Source of the DNA: an uncultured Lachnospiraceae bacterium
GTDB taxonomy: Bacteria; Bacillota; Clostridia; Lachnospirales; Lachnospiraceae
Direction: 5' to 3'
Assembly: GCA_947245585.1 (NCBI GenBank)
Contig: CAMXPV010000036.1
Span: 1-39,846, forward strand
Length of the DNA: 39,846 bases
The notes beneath the pieces are model-generated. The model searched no databases. It was not told the origin of the DNA and saw nothing but the letters and a program-made list of their open reading frames with translations. Shown one piece after another: positions 24,164 to 32,463 of the stretch. The stretch's first letter is position 1; each line of letters opens with the position of its first letter. The position numbers were made by a program, and so were the translations under genes.

Positions 24164-25105
24164 TTACTGTTCCGTCCCGGATTCCAACAGATCCAGATTT
24201 CTCTCAAACACCGTATTCAGGCTCATGTTTTCCCGGTAGGAAAGATTTGTCTCTCCATTGATTGCAATCTGCACTTTGTTCACGTTTGGCAGCTCCACCA
24301 ACGAGTTTGTGATGGAATAGATGGTCACATCGGAAACTACATTGTAGGGTTGGTTCAGAAAATCGTTATTCAGGTTTACATAACACGTTCCATCCTGCAC
24401 GGTGACACTGACAATCTTGGTGGCCGGATTGATCGTCGGGTACGCTCCCTCCACCGCAGGCCCTTCCACCAACTTCTCCACCACCAGTTTTTCCAGAGAA
24501 ATATTGCTGTTATACACCACGTTGCGTCGGTTTTCCTCCACAAGGCGGTCCCCCGCCTCATTGGCAAAATAGAGCCGCAGATTCACTTTCTCATAGGCGT
24601 TGATCTCATTGCCGGCATTCTCAATAAAGGTATCCGCCGCCATGATGCCAACCGCCGTTCCCATTTGGTCCGTGAGCTGTTCGCCCTTCACCGTGAACGC
24701 CACGCGCTCCACCCCCGGCAGCTGCGTCACGGTTCTCACAATGGATGCGCGCACGAGAATCTCCCTGATCCCGTACAGTTTTTTGTAACTCTCATCAAAA
24801 TCAAGGGTCAAAAGGCCGCTGTCAAGGGTATGGCCTGTCACGGAAATTTCCCCTGCCAGAGGGGTCTCGTACTCCATCTTTTCAGGAACCGAGGCAAGCT
24901 GTCCCAACATTTCCGAAAGCAGCGCTTCCGTATCCACCGTCCCGCTCACATATTCCCGCTCTATGATCTTTGTCTCGTCATTGCTCACATAGTAGATCCG
25001 ATAGGTTATTCCTTCCTGCTTCGCATTCCTTCCTGCACAGGCAGTACAAAGGCACAGCGCCATGACCAAAGCCGCGCAGAGAAACCCGATTCTTGTCTTC
25101 CTCAT
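24164..25105 (-). CDS. GerMN-domain lipoprotein
   Basis: The 313-residue protein starts at ATG 25105 (GGGAGG 6 nt upstream). A lipoprotein signal ends LCLCTAC near residue 20. Two GerMN (sporulation/spore germination) domains follow, at about 33-140 and 165-295; each ends with the LPxVxxVxxxxxGE pattern (LPGVERVAFTVKGE, LPNVNKVQIAINGE). GerM of Bacillus is needed for spore formation and cortex; two-domain versions also sit beside WalK-type kinases as LpqB-like partners. It begins 10 nt after the kinase stop, so it is cotranscribed and may modulate the sensor outside the membrane. That last point is inference. Confidence 0.87.
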   Translation of the reverse strand: MRKTRIGFLCAALVMALCLCTACAGRNAKQEGITYRIYYVSNDETKIIEREYVSGTVDTEALLSEMLGQLASVPEKMEYETPLAGEISVTGHTLDSGLLTLDFDESYKKLYGIREILVRASIVRTVTQLPGVERVAFTVKGEQLTDQMGTAVGIMAADTFIENAGNEINAYEKVNLRLYFANEAGDRLVEENRRNVVYNSNISLEKLVVEKLVEGPAVEGAYPTINPATKIVSVTVQDGTCYVNLNNDFLNQPYNVVSDVTIYSITNSLVELPNVNKVQIAINGETNLSYRENMSLNTVFERNLDLLESGTEQ

Positions 25106-25115
25106 ATCCGCCTCC

Positions 25116-26618
25116 CTAAACCGCAATATACTTAAGCGGAATCTTTACTGTGAAATCCGTCCCCTCGCCCTCAACGCTCACCACCTTGATGGTGCCCCGG
25201 TGCATGAGGATTGCGCTCCTCGTAATGGAAAGCCCAAGACCTGTCCCTCCGATCTCTCTGGAACGGGACTTGTCCACACGGTAAAACCTCTCGTAAATAT
25301 GTTCCAATTCCTCCTCCGGAATACCCACGCCGGAGTCCGCCACCTGCACGGTGAAAAACTGGTGGTCGGCATCCAGAGTCACTTTCACAAAACCGTGTTC
25401 CTTGTTGTACTTGATCGCATTTTCCACCAGATTGGAGAGCGCCAACGTCAGCTTGACCTCGTCCACCGATGCCGTCACGGGGCGCAGACTTTCGTACACA
25501 AGCTGTATATCCCTGCGGTTGGCGATGGGACGCAGTCTTCTCATGATCAGCTCCACAAGCGCATTGATATCCACCTCCGAAATGTTCAAATCGGCGGAAG
25601 TTCTGTCCATCTTCACCAGGGACAACAGATCGTTGATGATCTTGTCCTCCCTCTCAATCTCGGCCGCGATATCGGTCATAAACTCCTGATACACCTCAAT
25701 CGGCACATCCTTCTGGGTAATCAGCGAATCGGCCAGCACCTTCATGGACGTGATCGGCGTGCGCAATTCATGGGACACATTTGACACAAACTCCTGTCTG
25801 GAATCGTCCAACATCTTCATCCGGCCGAGCACCCTGTTAAAGGCATCACCGATGTGCTCCGTCTCCAGACAGTCCGTCACAGAAATGGGGTCGTTCGTGT
25901 AGCCCTCCTGCACTTGATCCAGAGCCTCTATGATCTTTTTAAAAGGCGCAAACAAATATTTGGACACCGCAAGGGTCATCACAAAAATCAGCACACCCAC
26001 GATGGATTCCACCACCAAAGCCTGACGGTCCAGACTGTTCATGGTCGCAATGATGCTGTCGTTTGACGCGCTCACCAGCATAACGCCCCGCACCACTTCC
26101 ACTTTCTCTCCGGTTCCCACCGGCAGATCCGCATCCACCGTCTCCGTGATGGGCACAGTCATCTCTATATAGCCGTTCTCCCTGTCGTACTTGTTGGCGC
26201 TCTCCCCGCTAAGGCACCGGATCACCTCCTCCGAGATGATGGTCTTGCCCTGGCTGATCCCATAAGTGTCCTTCACAATGCGCAGATCTGCATTGATAAT
26301 CAGCACACGGCCGTCATACAGATTGGACAGCTGGTCCAGTTCTGCATTGATCACCTCGGAAGAGGGATCTGCAAGATAATGATAAGTAAGCAGATGATTC
26401 GCCAAAATTTTAACCTGCGTGGAAATATCGGAGGTCCTGACATTGACCGCCCGGCGCTCATAATTTTGCAAAATCGCATAGCGCATAATGAAACAGGGAA
26501 TCAGCCCGACCACGAGCAGGATCAGGAAAATCCGCCCCTTCAGGCTTCGCAGAAATGTAATTTGACGTAATTTTATGTTAGGCAAAGTAATATCCAACCC
26601 CCCACTTTGTCCGCACAT
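25116..26618 (-). CDS. WalK/VicK-like sensor histidine kinase
   Basis: The protein has an N-terminal membrane helix (about 28-47), an extracellular sensor (about 48-200), a second helix (about 203-220), HAMP, the phosphoacceptor motif VSNVSHELRTPITSMK, the N box LVENAIKYN and the G boxes ADSGVGIPEEELEHIYERF and GGTGLGLSI. It resembles cell-wall WalK kinases but lacks an intracellular PAS domain. The start is doubtful: ATG 26618 overlaps the regulator by 41 nt and has no SD, whereas TTG 26585 has a G-rich SD and only an 8-nt overlap; the true N-terminus may be 11 residues shorter. It is coupled to the response regulator and followed closely by the GerMN gene. Confidence 0.92.
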   Translation of the reverse strand: MCGQSGGLDITLPNIKLRQITFLRSLKGRIFLILLVVGLIPCFIMRYAILQNYERRAVNVRTSDISTQVKILANHLLTYHYLADPSSEVINAELDQLSNLYDGRVLIINADLRIVKDTYGISQGKTIISEEVIRCLSGESANKYDRENGYIEMTVPITETVDADLPVGTGEKVEVVRGVMLVSASNDSIIATMNSLDRQALVVESIVGVLIFVMTLAVSKYLFAPFKKIIEALDQVQEGYTNDPISVTDCLETEHIGDAFNRVLGRMKMLDDSRQEFVSNVSHELRTPITSMKVLADSLITQKDVPIEVYQEFMTDIAAEIEREDKIINDLLSLVKMDRTSADLNISEVDINALVELIMRRLRPIANRRDIQLVYESLRPVTASVDEVKLTLALSNLVENAIKYNKEHGFVKVTLDADHQFFTVQVADSGVGIPEEELEHIYERFYRVDKSRSREIGGTGLGLSITRSAILMHRGTIKVVSVEGEGTDFTVKIPLKYIAV

Positions 26619-27267
26619 ATGCGGGCTCGCCGGGAATTTCCTCTATCTTTTCGCGCAGTCTTCTGATATGCACATCCACGGTTCTCACATCTCCCGGGTA
26701 ATCATTTCCCCATACCAGGCGCAGCAGTTCCTCCCTGCCGTAAACCTTGCCGGCATTCTTCATCAGAAGCTCAAGCACCTCATATTCCTTGACAGTCAGA
26801 TTGATCTCACGGTCCCTGATATACACTCTCCTGCCTTCACAGTCAAGCCGCATATCGCCCCGCTCCACCACCTTGACCACCTCTTCCCGCTGCTGTCCCT
26901 GGCGGTTCGTCCTGCGCATAATGGCCTTAATTCTGGCTTTCACCTCAAGAATATTAAAAGGCTTCGTTATGTAATCGTCTGCGCCGTAGTCCAAGCCTAA
27001 AATCTTATCCATATCGTCGCCCTTTGCGGTTAACATAACAATGGGCACATTTGAAAATTCCCGAATCTGCTGGCACACCTCAAATCCTGTCATTTTGGGC
27101 AGCATAACATCGAGAAGAACCATGTCATAAGCGTTTTGCTGTGCCAGCCTCAATGCCTCCTCGCCGTCATAGGCGCAATCCACTTCCATGCCGTCCTGCT
27201 CCAGACTGAATCTGATCCCCTTCACGATCAATTTCTCATCATCCACTACCAAAACTCTCTGTGCCAT
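26578..27267 (-). CDS. OmpR-family response regulator (WalR/VicR-like)
   Basis: The 229-residue protein has a receiver domain (VLVVDDEKLIVKGIRFSLE, phosphoacceptor Asp in VLLDVMLPKMTGFEV, VPIVMLTAKGDD, Lys in DYITKPFN) and a C-terminal winged helix (INLTVKEYEVLELLMKNAGKV, GDVRTVDVHIRRLREKIE, VRTKWGVGYYF). Sequence and neighbours place it near WalR, which controls cell-wall hydrolase genes in Firmicutes. The yycH/yycI accessory genes usual in Bacilli are absent; a GerMN lipoprotein takes that position. It follows comEA by 18 nt, so competence protein and regulator probably share a transcript. Confidence 0.94.
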   Translation of the reverse strand: MAQRVLVVDDEKLIVKGIRFSLEQDGMEVDCAYDGEEALRLAQQNAYDMVLLDVMLPKMTGFEVCQQIREFSNVPIVMLTAKGDDMDKILGLDYGADDYITKPFNILEVKARIKAIMRRTNRQGQQREEVVKVVERGDMRLDCEGRRVYIRDREINLTVKEYEVLELLMKNAGKVYGREELLRLVWGNDYPGDVRTVDVHIRRLREKIEEIPGEPAYVRTKWGVGYYFA

Positions 27268-27285
27268 CGTTCCATCCCCGCCTGT

Positions 27286-28110
27286 CTAGTCTACACTTAT
27301 GCTGTCTTTTATCTTTTCGTACATGCCTTCCTTGATGCCGCTCACTTTCATGATATCCTCCGGCTTTTGAAAAGCCCCGTGGGACTCCCTGTAAGCGGCA
27401 ATGGCTGCCGCCCGCGTCGCGCCGATTCCCGGAATATCACAAAGCTGTGCCTCAGAGGCCGTATTAATATTGATCCTGCCAGTTTGGTCCCTTCCTTGTC
27501 CCTGTTCGTCCCCGCCGGACTCTCCAAGGGACGTATCTTCGACAATGCCGATCTGTGCGGCCGCCGTCTTTGATCCTGCCTGCTCCGCCTCCTCTGCCCC
27601 CTGTTGGGTTTTGGCCTCCCCTCCACGAGCCGCTTCTGCCTCCTCCGCAGTCGGAATCACAAGCTTGATGCCGTCGCTCAATTCCTGCGCTTGGTTTACA
27701 TAATTTTGATCCGCCTCAGCCGCAAATCCGCCCGCCGCCTGTACGGCCTCATAGACACGGCTTCCCGCCTGCAGCTCATAAACACCCGGACGCTGTACCG
27801 CGCCGCAGACATGAATACAGATCAGATCCGGCTCTGTCGTGACCGGCTCTGCGGTTTCTTCCGGCTCCTGTGCCGTCTGCTTCCCGGTCTCCTCCGCGCT
27901 TTCTACGCCGGACGAATCAATCGTCCTCCCGGGATCACCGACACTTTCCCCTGCGAAATCGCCTGATGCGGGCTGTTCCACGGAAGTCTCCCCGTTTAAT
28001 TGAAGAAGCGCTTCCTTCTTTGTACAACCGCTAAGAACAAGCAGAGCCGCCAACAGCAGTCCCGCACATCCTGTCTTTTTTTCATGTAATTTGGTCTCTT
28101 TATCCTGCAT
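27286..28110 (-). CDS. comEA: ComEA-family DNA-binding lipoprotein
   Basis: The 274-residue protein has a lipoprotein signal (LAALLVLSGC, lipid Cys near residue 29), an acidic low-complexity linker, an SLBB domain (about 95-165; ICIHVCGAVQRPGVYELQAG), a second linker, and a C-terminal helix-hairpin-helix DNA-binding domain (about 212-274; ININTASEAQLCDIPGIGATR, HGAFQKPEDIMKVSGI). ComEA binds incoming double-stranded DNA at the cell surface and hands it to ComEC. A lipid anchor replaces the usual N-terminal membrane helix. Its SD lies in a leader hairpin (28114-28145), so translation may be conditional. Confidence 0.93.
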   Translation of the reverse strand: MQDKETKLHEKKTGCAGLLLAALLVLSGCTKKEALLQLNGETSVEQPASGDFAGESVGDPGRTIDSSGVESAEETGKQTAQEPEETAEPVTTEPDLICIHVCGAVQRPGVYELQAGSRVYEAVQAAGGFAAEADQNYVNQAQELSDGIKLVIPTAEEAEAARGGEAKTQQGAEEAEQAGSKTAAAQIGIVEDTSLGESGGDEQGQGRDQTGRININTASEAQLCDIPGIGATRAAAIAAYRESHGAFQKPEDIMKVSGIKEGMYEKIKDSISVD

Positions 28111-28113
28111 AGT

Positions 28114-28145
28114 CTCCCTTCCGAGTCCCTCGGACTCTACGGGAG
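28114..28145. promoter_or_regulatory. Two-tier hairpin covering the comEA ribosome binding site
   Basis: On the mRNA CTCCC pairs with GGGAG, which is the SD, and inside it GAGTCC pairs with GGACTC across a GAG loop. The start codon is 3 nt downstream. It looks like a translation-blocking leader. Confidence 0.55.
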
Positions 28146-28169
28146 GTTCCCGCTATGCGCCGTATTTTT

Positions 28170-28198
28170 ATTGTATGATAAATTTCTCCCTATGTCCA
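28170..28198 (-). promoter_or_regulatory. Promoter of the comEA cluster
   Basis: TGGACA (28193-28198), a 17-nt spacer and TACAAT (28170-28175). The -35 overlaps the end of the upstream transporter gene. Confidence 0.6.
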
Positions 28199-28621
28199 CT
28201 TAAAAATAACAATTCCGGCAATCATAATACCCATTCCCAACACTTTTTTGACCTCCCAGGACTGTTTTTCCACACCGAAAAGGCCAAAAACTTCAATGAG
28301 ATAAGCGACGATTAACTGTGACGTTACAATAAACATTACCGACCGCGCCGGTCCTAATTGTTCCATGCTCTTAATGACCGTGTAGGTGATAAATGCGCCG
28401 ATTGCACCGCCAAGCAGCATATATTTGGGCTCCACCTGAAAAAGAGAAGCAAAGGAAGACCGGTCCGACGCAAGCCAGACAGCCAGACAGACCAGAAGCG
28501 CCGTAAGCTGCACGAACGCATTCGCCACCCAGACCCCCGACTGCTTTGTGACCTGTGTGTTAAATACCCCCTGCACGCTCATCAGCGCCCCGGACAAAAC
28601 CGCAATCCATAATCCTAACAT
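28190..28621 (-). CDS. DMT-superfamily small membrane protein (YdcZ/DUF606 type)
   Basis: The 143-residue protein starts at ATG 28621 (AAGGAGG 6-7 nt upstream); an earlier ATG at 28645 lacks an SD. It has about five transmembrane helices, with the family marks LGLWIAVLSGALMSVQGVFNTQ, GGAIGAFITYTVIKSMEQLGPA and KVLGMGIMIAGIVIFKW. YdcZ-type proteins belong to the drug/metabolite transporter superfamily; substrates are mostly unknown. It sits between a solute-binding protein gene and comEA and is separated from the former by a terminator-like hairpin only 30 nt upstream, so it may depend on read-through. Confidence 0.87.
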   Translation of the reverse strand: MLGLWIAVLSGALMSVQGVFNTQVTKQSGVWVANAFVQLTALLVCLAVWLASDRSSFASLFQVEPKYMLLGGAIGAFITYTVIKSMEQLGPARSVMFIVTSQLIVAYLIEVFGLFGVEKQSWEVKKVLGMGIMIAGIVIFKWT

Positions 28622-28651
28622 AATTACCTCCTTCAAAGGCATCAATAAATT

Positions 28652-28681
28652 AAGACAAGACGGCCTGTGCCGTCTTGTCTT
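28652..28681 (-). terminator. Terminator of the arg/solute-binding protein operon
   Basis: A perfect 12-bp stem, AAGACAAGACGG with CCGTCTTGTCTT, has a 6-nt loop. The following minus-strand tail TTAATTTATT is only moderately U-rich, so termination may be incomplete. Confidence 0.7.
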
Positions 28682-28704
28682 ATCTTTGCCGTATGAATCG
28701 GTAT

Positions 28705-30234
28705 TTATTCTCCGCCGCCTTCCTCTTCCTCCAAAATTTCTTCGTCCTCCTCTTCCACGGGTTCCGGAACGTCAATGTACTCCTCCGTGTATATCTCTCC
28801 CAACACCTGCCCCATAATCTGCTCCGACAGGGCTTTCAGCTCATCGTTCGCATCCTCGCCTTCCCAGATCTTGGCGAAGGCGATCTCCAACTCCACCCAA
28901 AAATTACTGGTCTCTATCATTTTTGGCATGGGTACCGAACGGGTATACTCTTCCAGAAAAGCGGCCGCATTTGGATCGTCGTAAGGTCTTCCGTCACTGT
29001 GTACCGGAAGCTTGCCGGTCCTTCCATAGAGATCCTCCGTGTTATACTGAGTTAAATACACGGCAAACTCGTTTGCCATCTCCTTTTTCGTAGAATAGCC
29101 GTTGACCCCCACACACTGCGTCACGGAAAGAGAGGCAGATTCCAATTCCCCGCTTACATCGGGCACTCTGGCAACGCCGTACTCATAAGAAAAGTTTCCC
29201 TCTTCGCGGGCCTTTTCCAACTTCGACAAAGCGTCTGAAGTCGCCACTGTGTATACAATTTTTCCGTCTAAGAAATCCTGTAACACGCCATCGTAGCTGA
29301 TCTCCTTTGTGTCGATGGAGAAAAACTGGTTCAGATTCTGATATACCCTGAGGGACCGGATGGCGCTTTCATTATAAATATGGATACAGTCCGCATCATC
29401 GCCGTTCTCGCCGCCCACATCCATATATTTCCCGACAATAAAATAATTATAGAAAATATCCGATACGTCCCACTTGAAGATCGCTTCCACCTGCTCCGGC
29501 GCATCGTAGACATCGGCAAAGGCGAGTATCTCGTCTATCGTCTGGGGAATGGTCTCCTCCACCTTCGCCGTCACATCCTCCTCTGAGACCTCCTCCTGCG
29601 CCTGCTCCTCCTGAATTTCTTCCTCCACGTCGCCGCTGTCGGCCTGTTCCTGCGCCTCCTGCGCCAATGCCTGATCCCGCTCGGCTTCGATCTGTGCTTT
29701 CGCCCACTCCTCCAGATAAGTCCTGTTGTAAAGGAGACAGCTCGTCTCGTAGTAGAAGGGATAACCGATCTGCTTGTCGTGATAGGTCACAGCCCGCACC
29801 GCCGACTGCGGCAGCATGTCCGTCATGGAGGGCGTTCCCTCCGGCAGCGCCACCTCGCAGGCCAAACCTGCCAGATACGCTTTCTCCAACGAATCATTGC
29901 TGACAAGATACAGATCCGGCACTTCCTCCGTCTGCAGGGAAGCCTGATTGATGGTCTCTAAGTACTCCAAACCCGGCGTATAGACCGGGATTACCCGCAC
30001 CTCTTCCTGGTATTCGCTGTAGGAAACTGCGACGCTGTTGAGATAGTCCGTAAGCGTCTCGTCCGCATACCACAGATACAACGTCTCCCTATGCCCAAAA
30101 AGCGAATCCTCCGCGCTTTCCTCCGCCTCCGTCTTTTCCGTCTGCACCGACAGTCCAAGCTGCGCTACGCCATAAAAACCGCCCAGAATCAGCGCCACCG
30201 CAAGGATCATAAACAATCTTTTTTTCAGAGTCAC
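28705..30234 (-). CDS. Orphan ABC-type extracellular solute-binding protein
   Basis: The 509-residue protein starts at GTG 30234; AAGGAG lies 7 nt upstream and the GTG overlaps the argD stop as GTGA. Residues 6-26 are a membrane anchor or signal. The body matches family 1 (sugar-type) binding proteins: LYLWYADETLTDYLNSVAVS, VRVIPVYTPGLEYLETI, EVPDLYLVSND, VGVNGYSTKKEMANEFAVYL. An acidic Glu-rich insert lies near residues 195-225 and a very acidic tail ends the protein. No permease or ATPase gene is adjacent and there is no clear lipobox. Its coupling to argD hints at an amino-acid-linked role, but family similarity favours carbohydrates; the ligand is unresolved. Confidence 0.82.
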   Translation of the reverse strand: MTLKKRLFMILAVALILGGFYGVAQLGLSVQTEKTEAEESAEDSLFGHRETLYLWYADETLTDYLNSVAVSYSEYQEEVRVIPVYTPGLEYLETINQASLQTEEVPDLYLVSNDSLEKAYLAGLACEVALPEGTPSMTDMLPQSAVRAVTYHDKQIGYPFYYETSCLLYNRTYLEEWAKAQIEAERDQALAQEAQEQADSGDVEEEIQEEQAQEEVSEEDVTAKVEETIPQTIDEILAFADVYDAPEQVEAIFKWDVSDIFYNYFIVGKYMDVGGENGDDADCIHIYNESAIRSLRVYQNLNQFFSIDTKEISYDGVLQDFLDGKIVYTVATSDALSKLEKAREEGNFSYEYGVARVPDVSGELESASLSVTQCVGVNGYSTKKEMANEFAVYLTQYNTEDLYGRTGKLPVHSDGRPYDDPNAAAFLEEYTRSVPMPKMIETSNFWVELEIAFAKIWEGEDANDELKALSEQIMGQVLGEIYTEEYIDVPEPVEEEDEEILEEEEGGGE

Positions 30235-31445
30235 TGCCGCTCTCCTTCTGCCTCTGCAATACACTCACGCAAAATGCCAATCATATCGTCCACATGCTTC
30301 TGTTCTATGATCAACGGCGGCACAAACCGGATAATGTCCGTTCCCGCATTGATGAGTACCAAACCCTTATCCATAGCCCGTTTGATCAGACCGCCCACCG
30401 GCCTGTCAAATACAAGCCCCTGCAAAAGCCCTGCACCCCGTCTTTCTGTCACACAGGAAAATTCCGTTACCAGTCCGTCAAGACGCGCTTCCAGATATGT
30501 GCCCACCTTCTTAACATTGGCAAGCACATCCTGTTTTTCCAAAAGCTCAATCACCTTACAGACTGCAGCACAGGCCAATGGATTCCCGCCGTAGGTGGTG
30601 CCGTGGTCTCCGGCAGCAAGGGAATTTGCGCCCACTTTCTCCGTCATCAAAAAGGCGCCCACCGGCACGCCGCAGCCCAGGGCCTTGGCCGTCGTCATCA
30701 CATCCGGTTTCACCCCATAACGCTGCCACGCAAACATGTGTCCTGTCCGTCCCATACCGCACTGAATCTCGTCCAGTATCATCAAAATGTCCCGCTCGTC
30801 GCAGAGCGCCCTGACCTTTTTCATAAATGCTTCCGTCGCCGGATGAATGCCGCCCTCCCCCTGCACGGTCTCAAACAGGATCGCGCAGGTCTTGTCCGTC
30901 ACCTGCGCCAGTACGCTGTCAAAATCGTTCAAATCGGCAAATTTGATATTGCCGATCATGGGCTCAAAGGCCTCCCTGTAATGGGGATTTCCCGTCACCG
31001 AAAGCGCCCCCATGGTACGCCCATGGAAGGAATGGTTCATGGCAATGATCTCATGGTCCGTGCGTCCGTCTTTCAGATACGCGTATTTTCGCGCCGTCTT
31101 AATCGCACCCTCCACGGCCTCCGCGCCGCTGTTTGTAAAAAACACGCGGTCCATGCCGGAAATCTCTTTGATCTTTTTTGCCGCCTCAATGGCCGGCAGA
31201 TTATAATAATAGTTTGACGTATGGATAATCTTGTCGATCTGGTCTTTCAGCGCGTCGTTGTAAGCCTCGTTGTGATAGCCAAGCGCAAACACGGCGATTC
31301 CCGCCACAAAATCCAGATATTTCTTTCCGTCCATATCATAGAGGTACACACCCTCTCCCCGGTCAAACACCACCTGATAGCGGTTGTATGTGTGAAGCAG
31401 AGCCTGCTCTGCCTCGTCTATATACTTCTGCATTTCTGCGCTCAT
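30231..31445 (-). CDS. argD: Acetylornithine aminotransferase
   Basis: This 404-residue class III PLP aminotransferase converts N-acetylglutamate semialdehyde to N-acetylornithine, and may also serve lysine synthesis as in some relatives. Marks are GKKYLDFVAGIAVFALGYH, FFTNSGAEAVEGAIKTARKY, HGRTMGALSVTG, MILDEIQCGMGRTG, the PLP lysine in VMTTAKALGCGVPVGAF, and GDHGTTYGGNPLACA. Length is normal. It follows argB by 27 nt and is coupled to the solute-binding protein by a 4-nt GTGA overlap. Confidence 0.96.
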   Translation of the reverse strand: MSAEMQKYIDEAEQALLHTYNRYQVVFDRGEGVYLYDMDGKKYLDFVAGIAVFALGYHNEAYNDALKDQIDKIIHTSNYYYNLPAIEAAKKIKEISGMDRVFFTNSGAEAVEGAIKTARKYAYLKDGRTDHEIIAMNHSFHGRTMGALSVTGNPHYREAFEPMIGNIKFADLNDFDSVLAQVTDKTCAILFETVQGEGGIHPATEAFMKKVRALCDERDILMILDEIQCGMGRTGHMFAWQRYGVKPDVMTTAKALGCGVPVGAFLMTEKVGANSLAAGDHGTTYGGNPLACAAVCKVIELLEKQDVLANVKKVGTYLEARLDGLVTEFSCVTERRGAGLLQGLVFDRPVGGLIKRAMDKGLVLINAGTDIIRFVPPLIIEQKHVDDMIGILRECIAEAEGERQ

Positions 31446-31472
31446 TCTTTCATCCTCTTTTTATCTCTAATC

Positions 31473-32372
31473 TCAGCCGATCATCGTCTCTCTGTCCTGG
31501 TCTGCAATAATCGCCGTGCCAATACCGTGGTCAGTGAAAATTTCCAACAGCAGACAGTGGGCAATCCTTCCATCCAGAATATGCACCCTGTTGACACCCT
31601 CTTTGATGGCATCCGTGCAGTTGCCCAATTTCGGAAGCATACCGCCGCCGATACAGCCGCTCTCGATCAGTTCCTCCGCCTGGGAGGCCGTCAGCCTGGA
31701 GATAAAGCTGGATTTGTCGTTGATATCCTTATACAGCCCCTCTATGTCCGTGAGAAACACCAGCTTGTCCGCTCCCACCGCCTTGGCGATGGCACAGGCC
31801 GCGTCATCTGCATTGATATTGTAGGTTAAAAACTGATCGTCTAAACCGATCGGCGCTACAATGGGCAGGAAATCTTTCTCCAGAAGATCATAGAGCACCT
31901 TCGGATCGACCCCGCAGATTTCTCCCACATAGCCGATGTCCTCCCCCTCCGAGTATCTTTTCCTGCACTGCAGGAGTCCGGCATCCTTGCCGCTGATGCC
32001 GACCGCCTTTACGCCGAGCTCCTCCACCATCCTGACAAGATCCTTGTTGACCTTATTCAGAACCATTTCCGCGATCTCCATCGTCTCCTCATCCGTCACC
32101 CGGAGACCGTTCACAAACCTGGCTTCCTTGCCGACCTTGCCGACCCATCGGCTGATCTCCTTGCCGCCGCCGTGGACGATGATCGGTTTAAAACCAACCA
32201 GTTTCAGAAGCGTCACGTCCTTGATCACATTGCGCTGCAGCTCCTCGTTGCTCATGGCGCTGCCGCCGTACTTGACCACAATAATCTTCCTGTTAAATTT
32301 CTGGATATAGGGAAGGGCCTCGATTAAGACCTCCGCCTTTCCCAAAATTTTGTTCATTTCCTGCTGTTCCAT
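31473..32372 (-). CDS. argB: Acetylglutamate kinase
   Basis: The 299-residue kinase phosphorylates N-acetylglutamate, the controlled step of arginine synthesis in many bacteria. The chosen ATG at 32372 gives [20 protein letters not shown], the family N-terminus; the frame stays open further upstream, but that part lacks family features. Marks are [49 protein letters not shown] and [10 protein letters not shown]. The N-terminal helix before VVKYGG is the element that makes hexamers in arginine-inhibited enzymes, so feedback is plausible. The SD is weak. A 91-nt gap to argJ holds three copies of the TTATGTAAAC-type motif. Confidence 0.96.
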   Translation of the reverse strand: MEQQEMNKILGKAEVLIEALPYIQKFNRKIIVVKYGGSAMSNEELQRNVIKDVTLLKLVGFKPIIVHGGGKEISRWVGKVGKEARFVNGLRVTDEETMEIAEMVLNKVNKDLVRMVEELGVKAVGISGKDAGLLQCRKRYSEGEDIGYVGEICGVDPKVLYDLLEKDFLPIVAPIGLDDQFLTYNINADDAACAIAKAVGADKLVFLTDIEGLYKDINDKSSFISRLTASQAEELIESGCIGGGMLPKLGNCTDAIKEGVNRVHILDGRIAHCLLLEIFTDHGIGTAIIADQDRETMIG

Positions 32373-32463
32373 GATATTTTCTTCTTTCTCATTTTTGTTA
32401 TGTAAACCATTTGGTTTTATGTCAACCAGTTTAGCCCGGTTCGGTGTGCCTATGTTATGTAAA

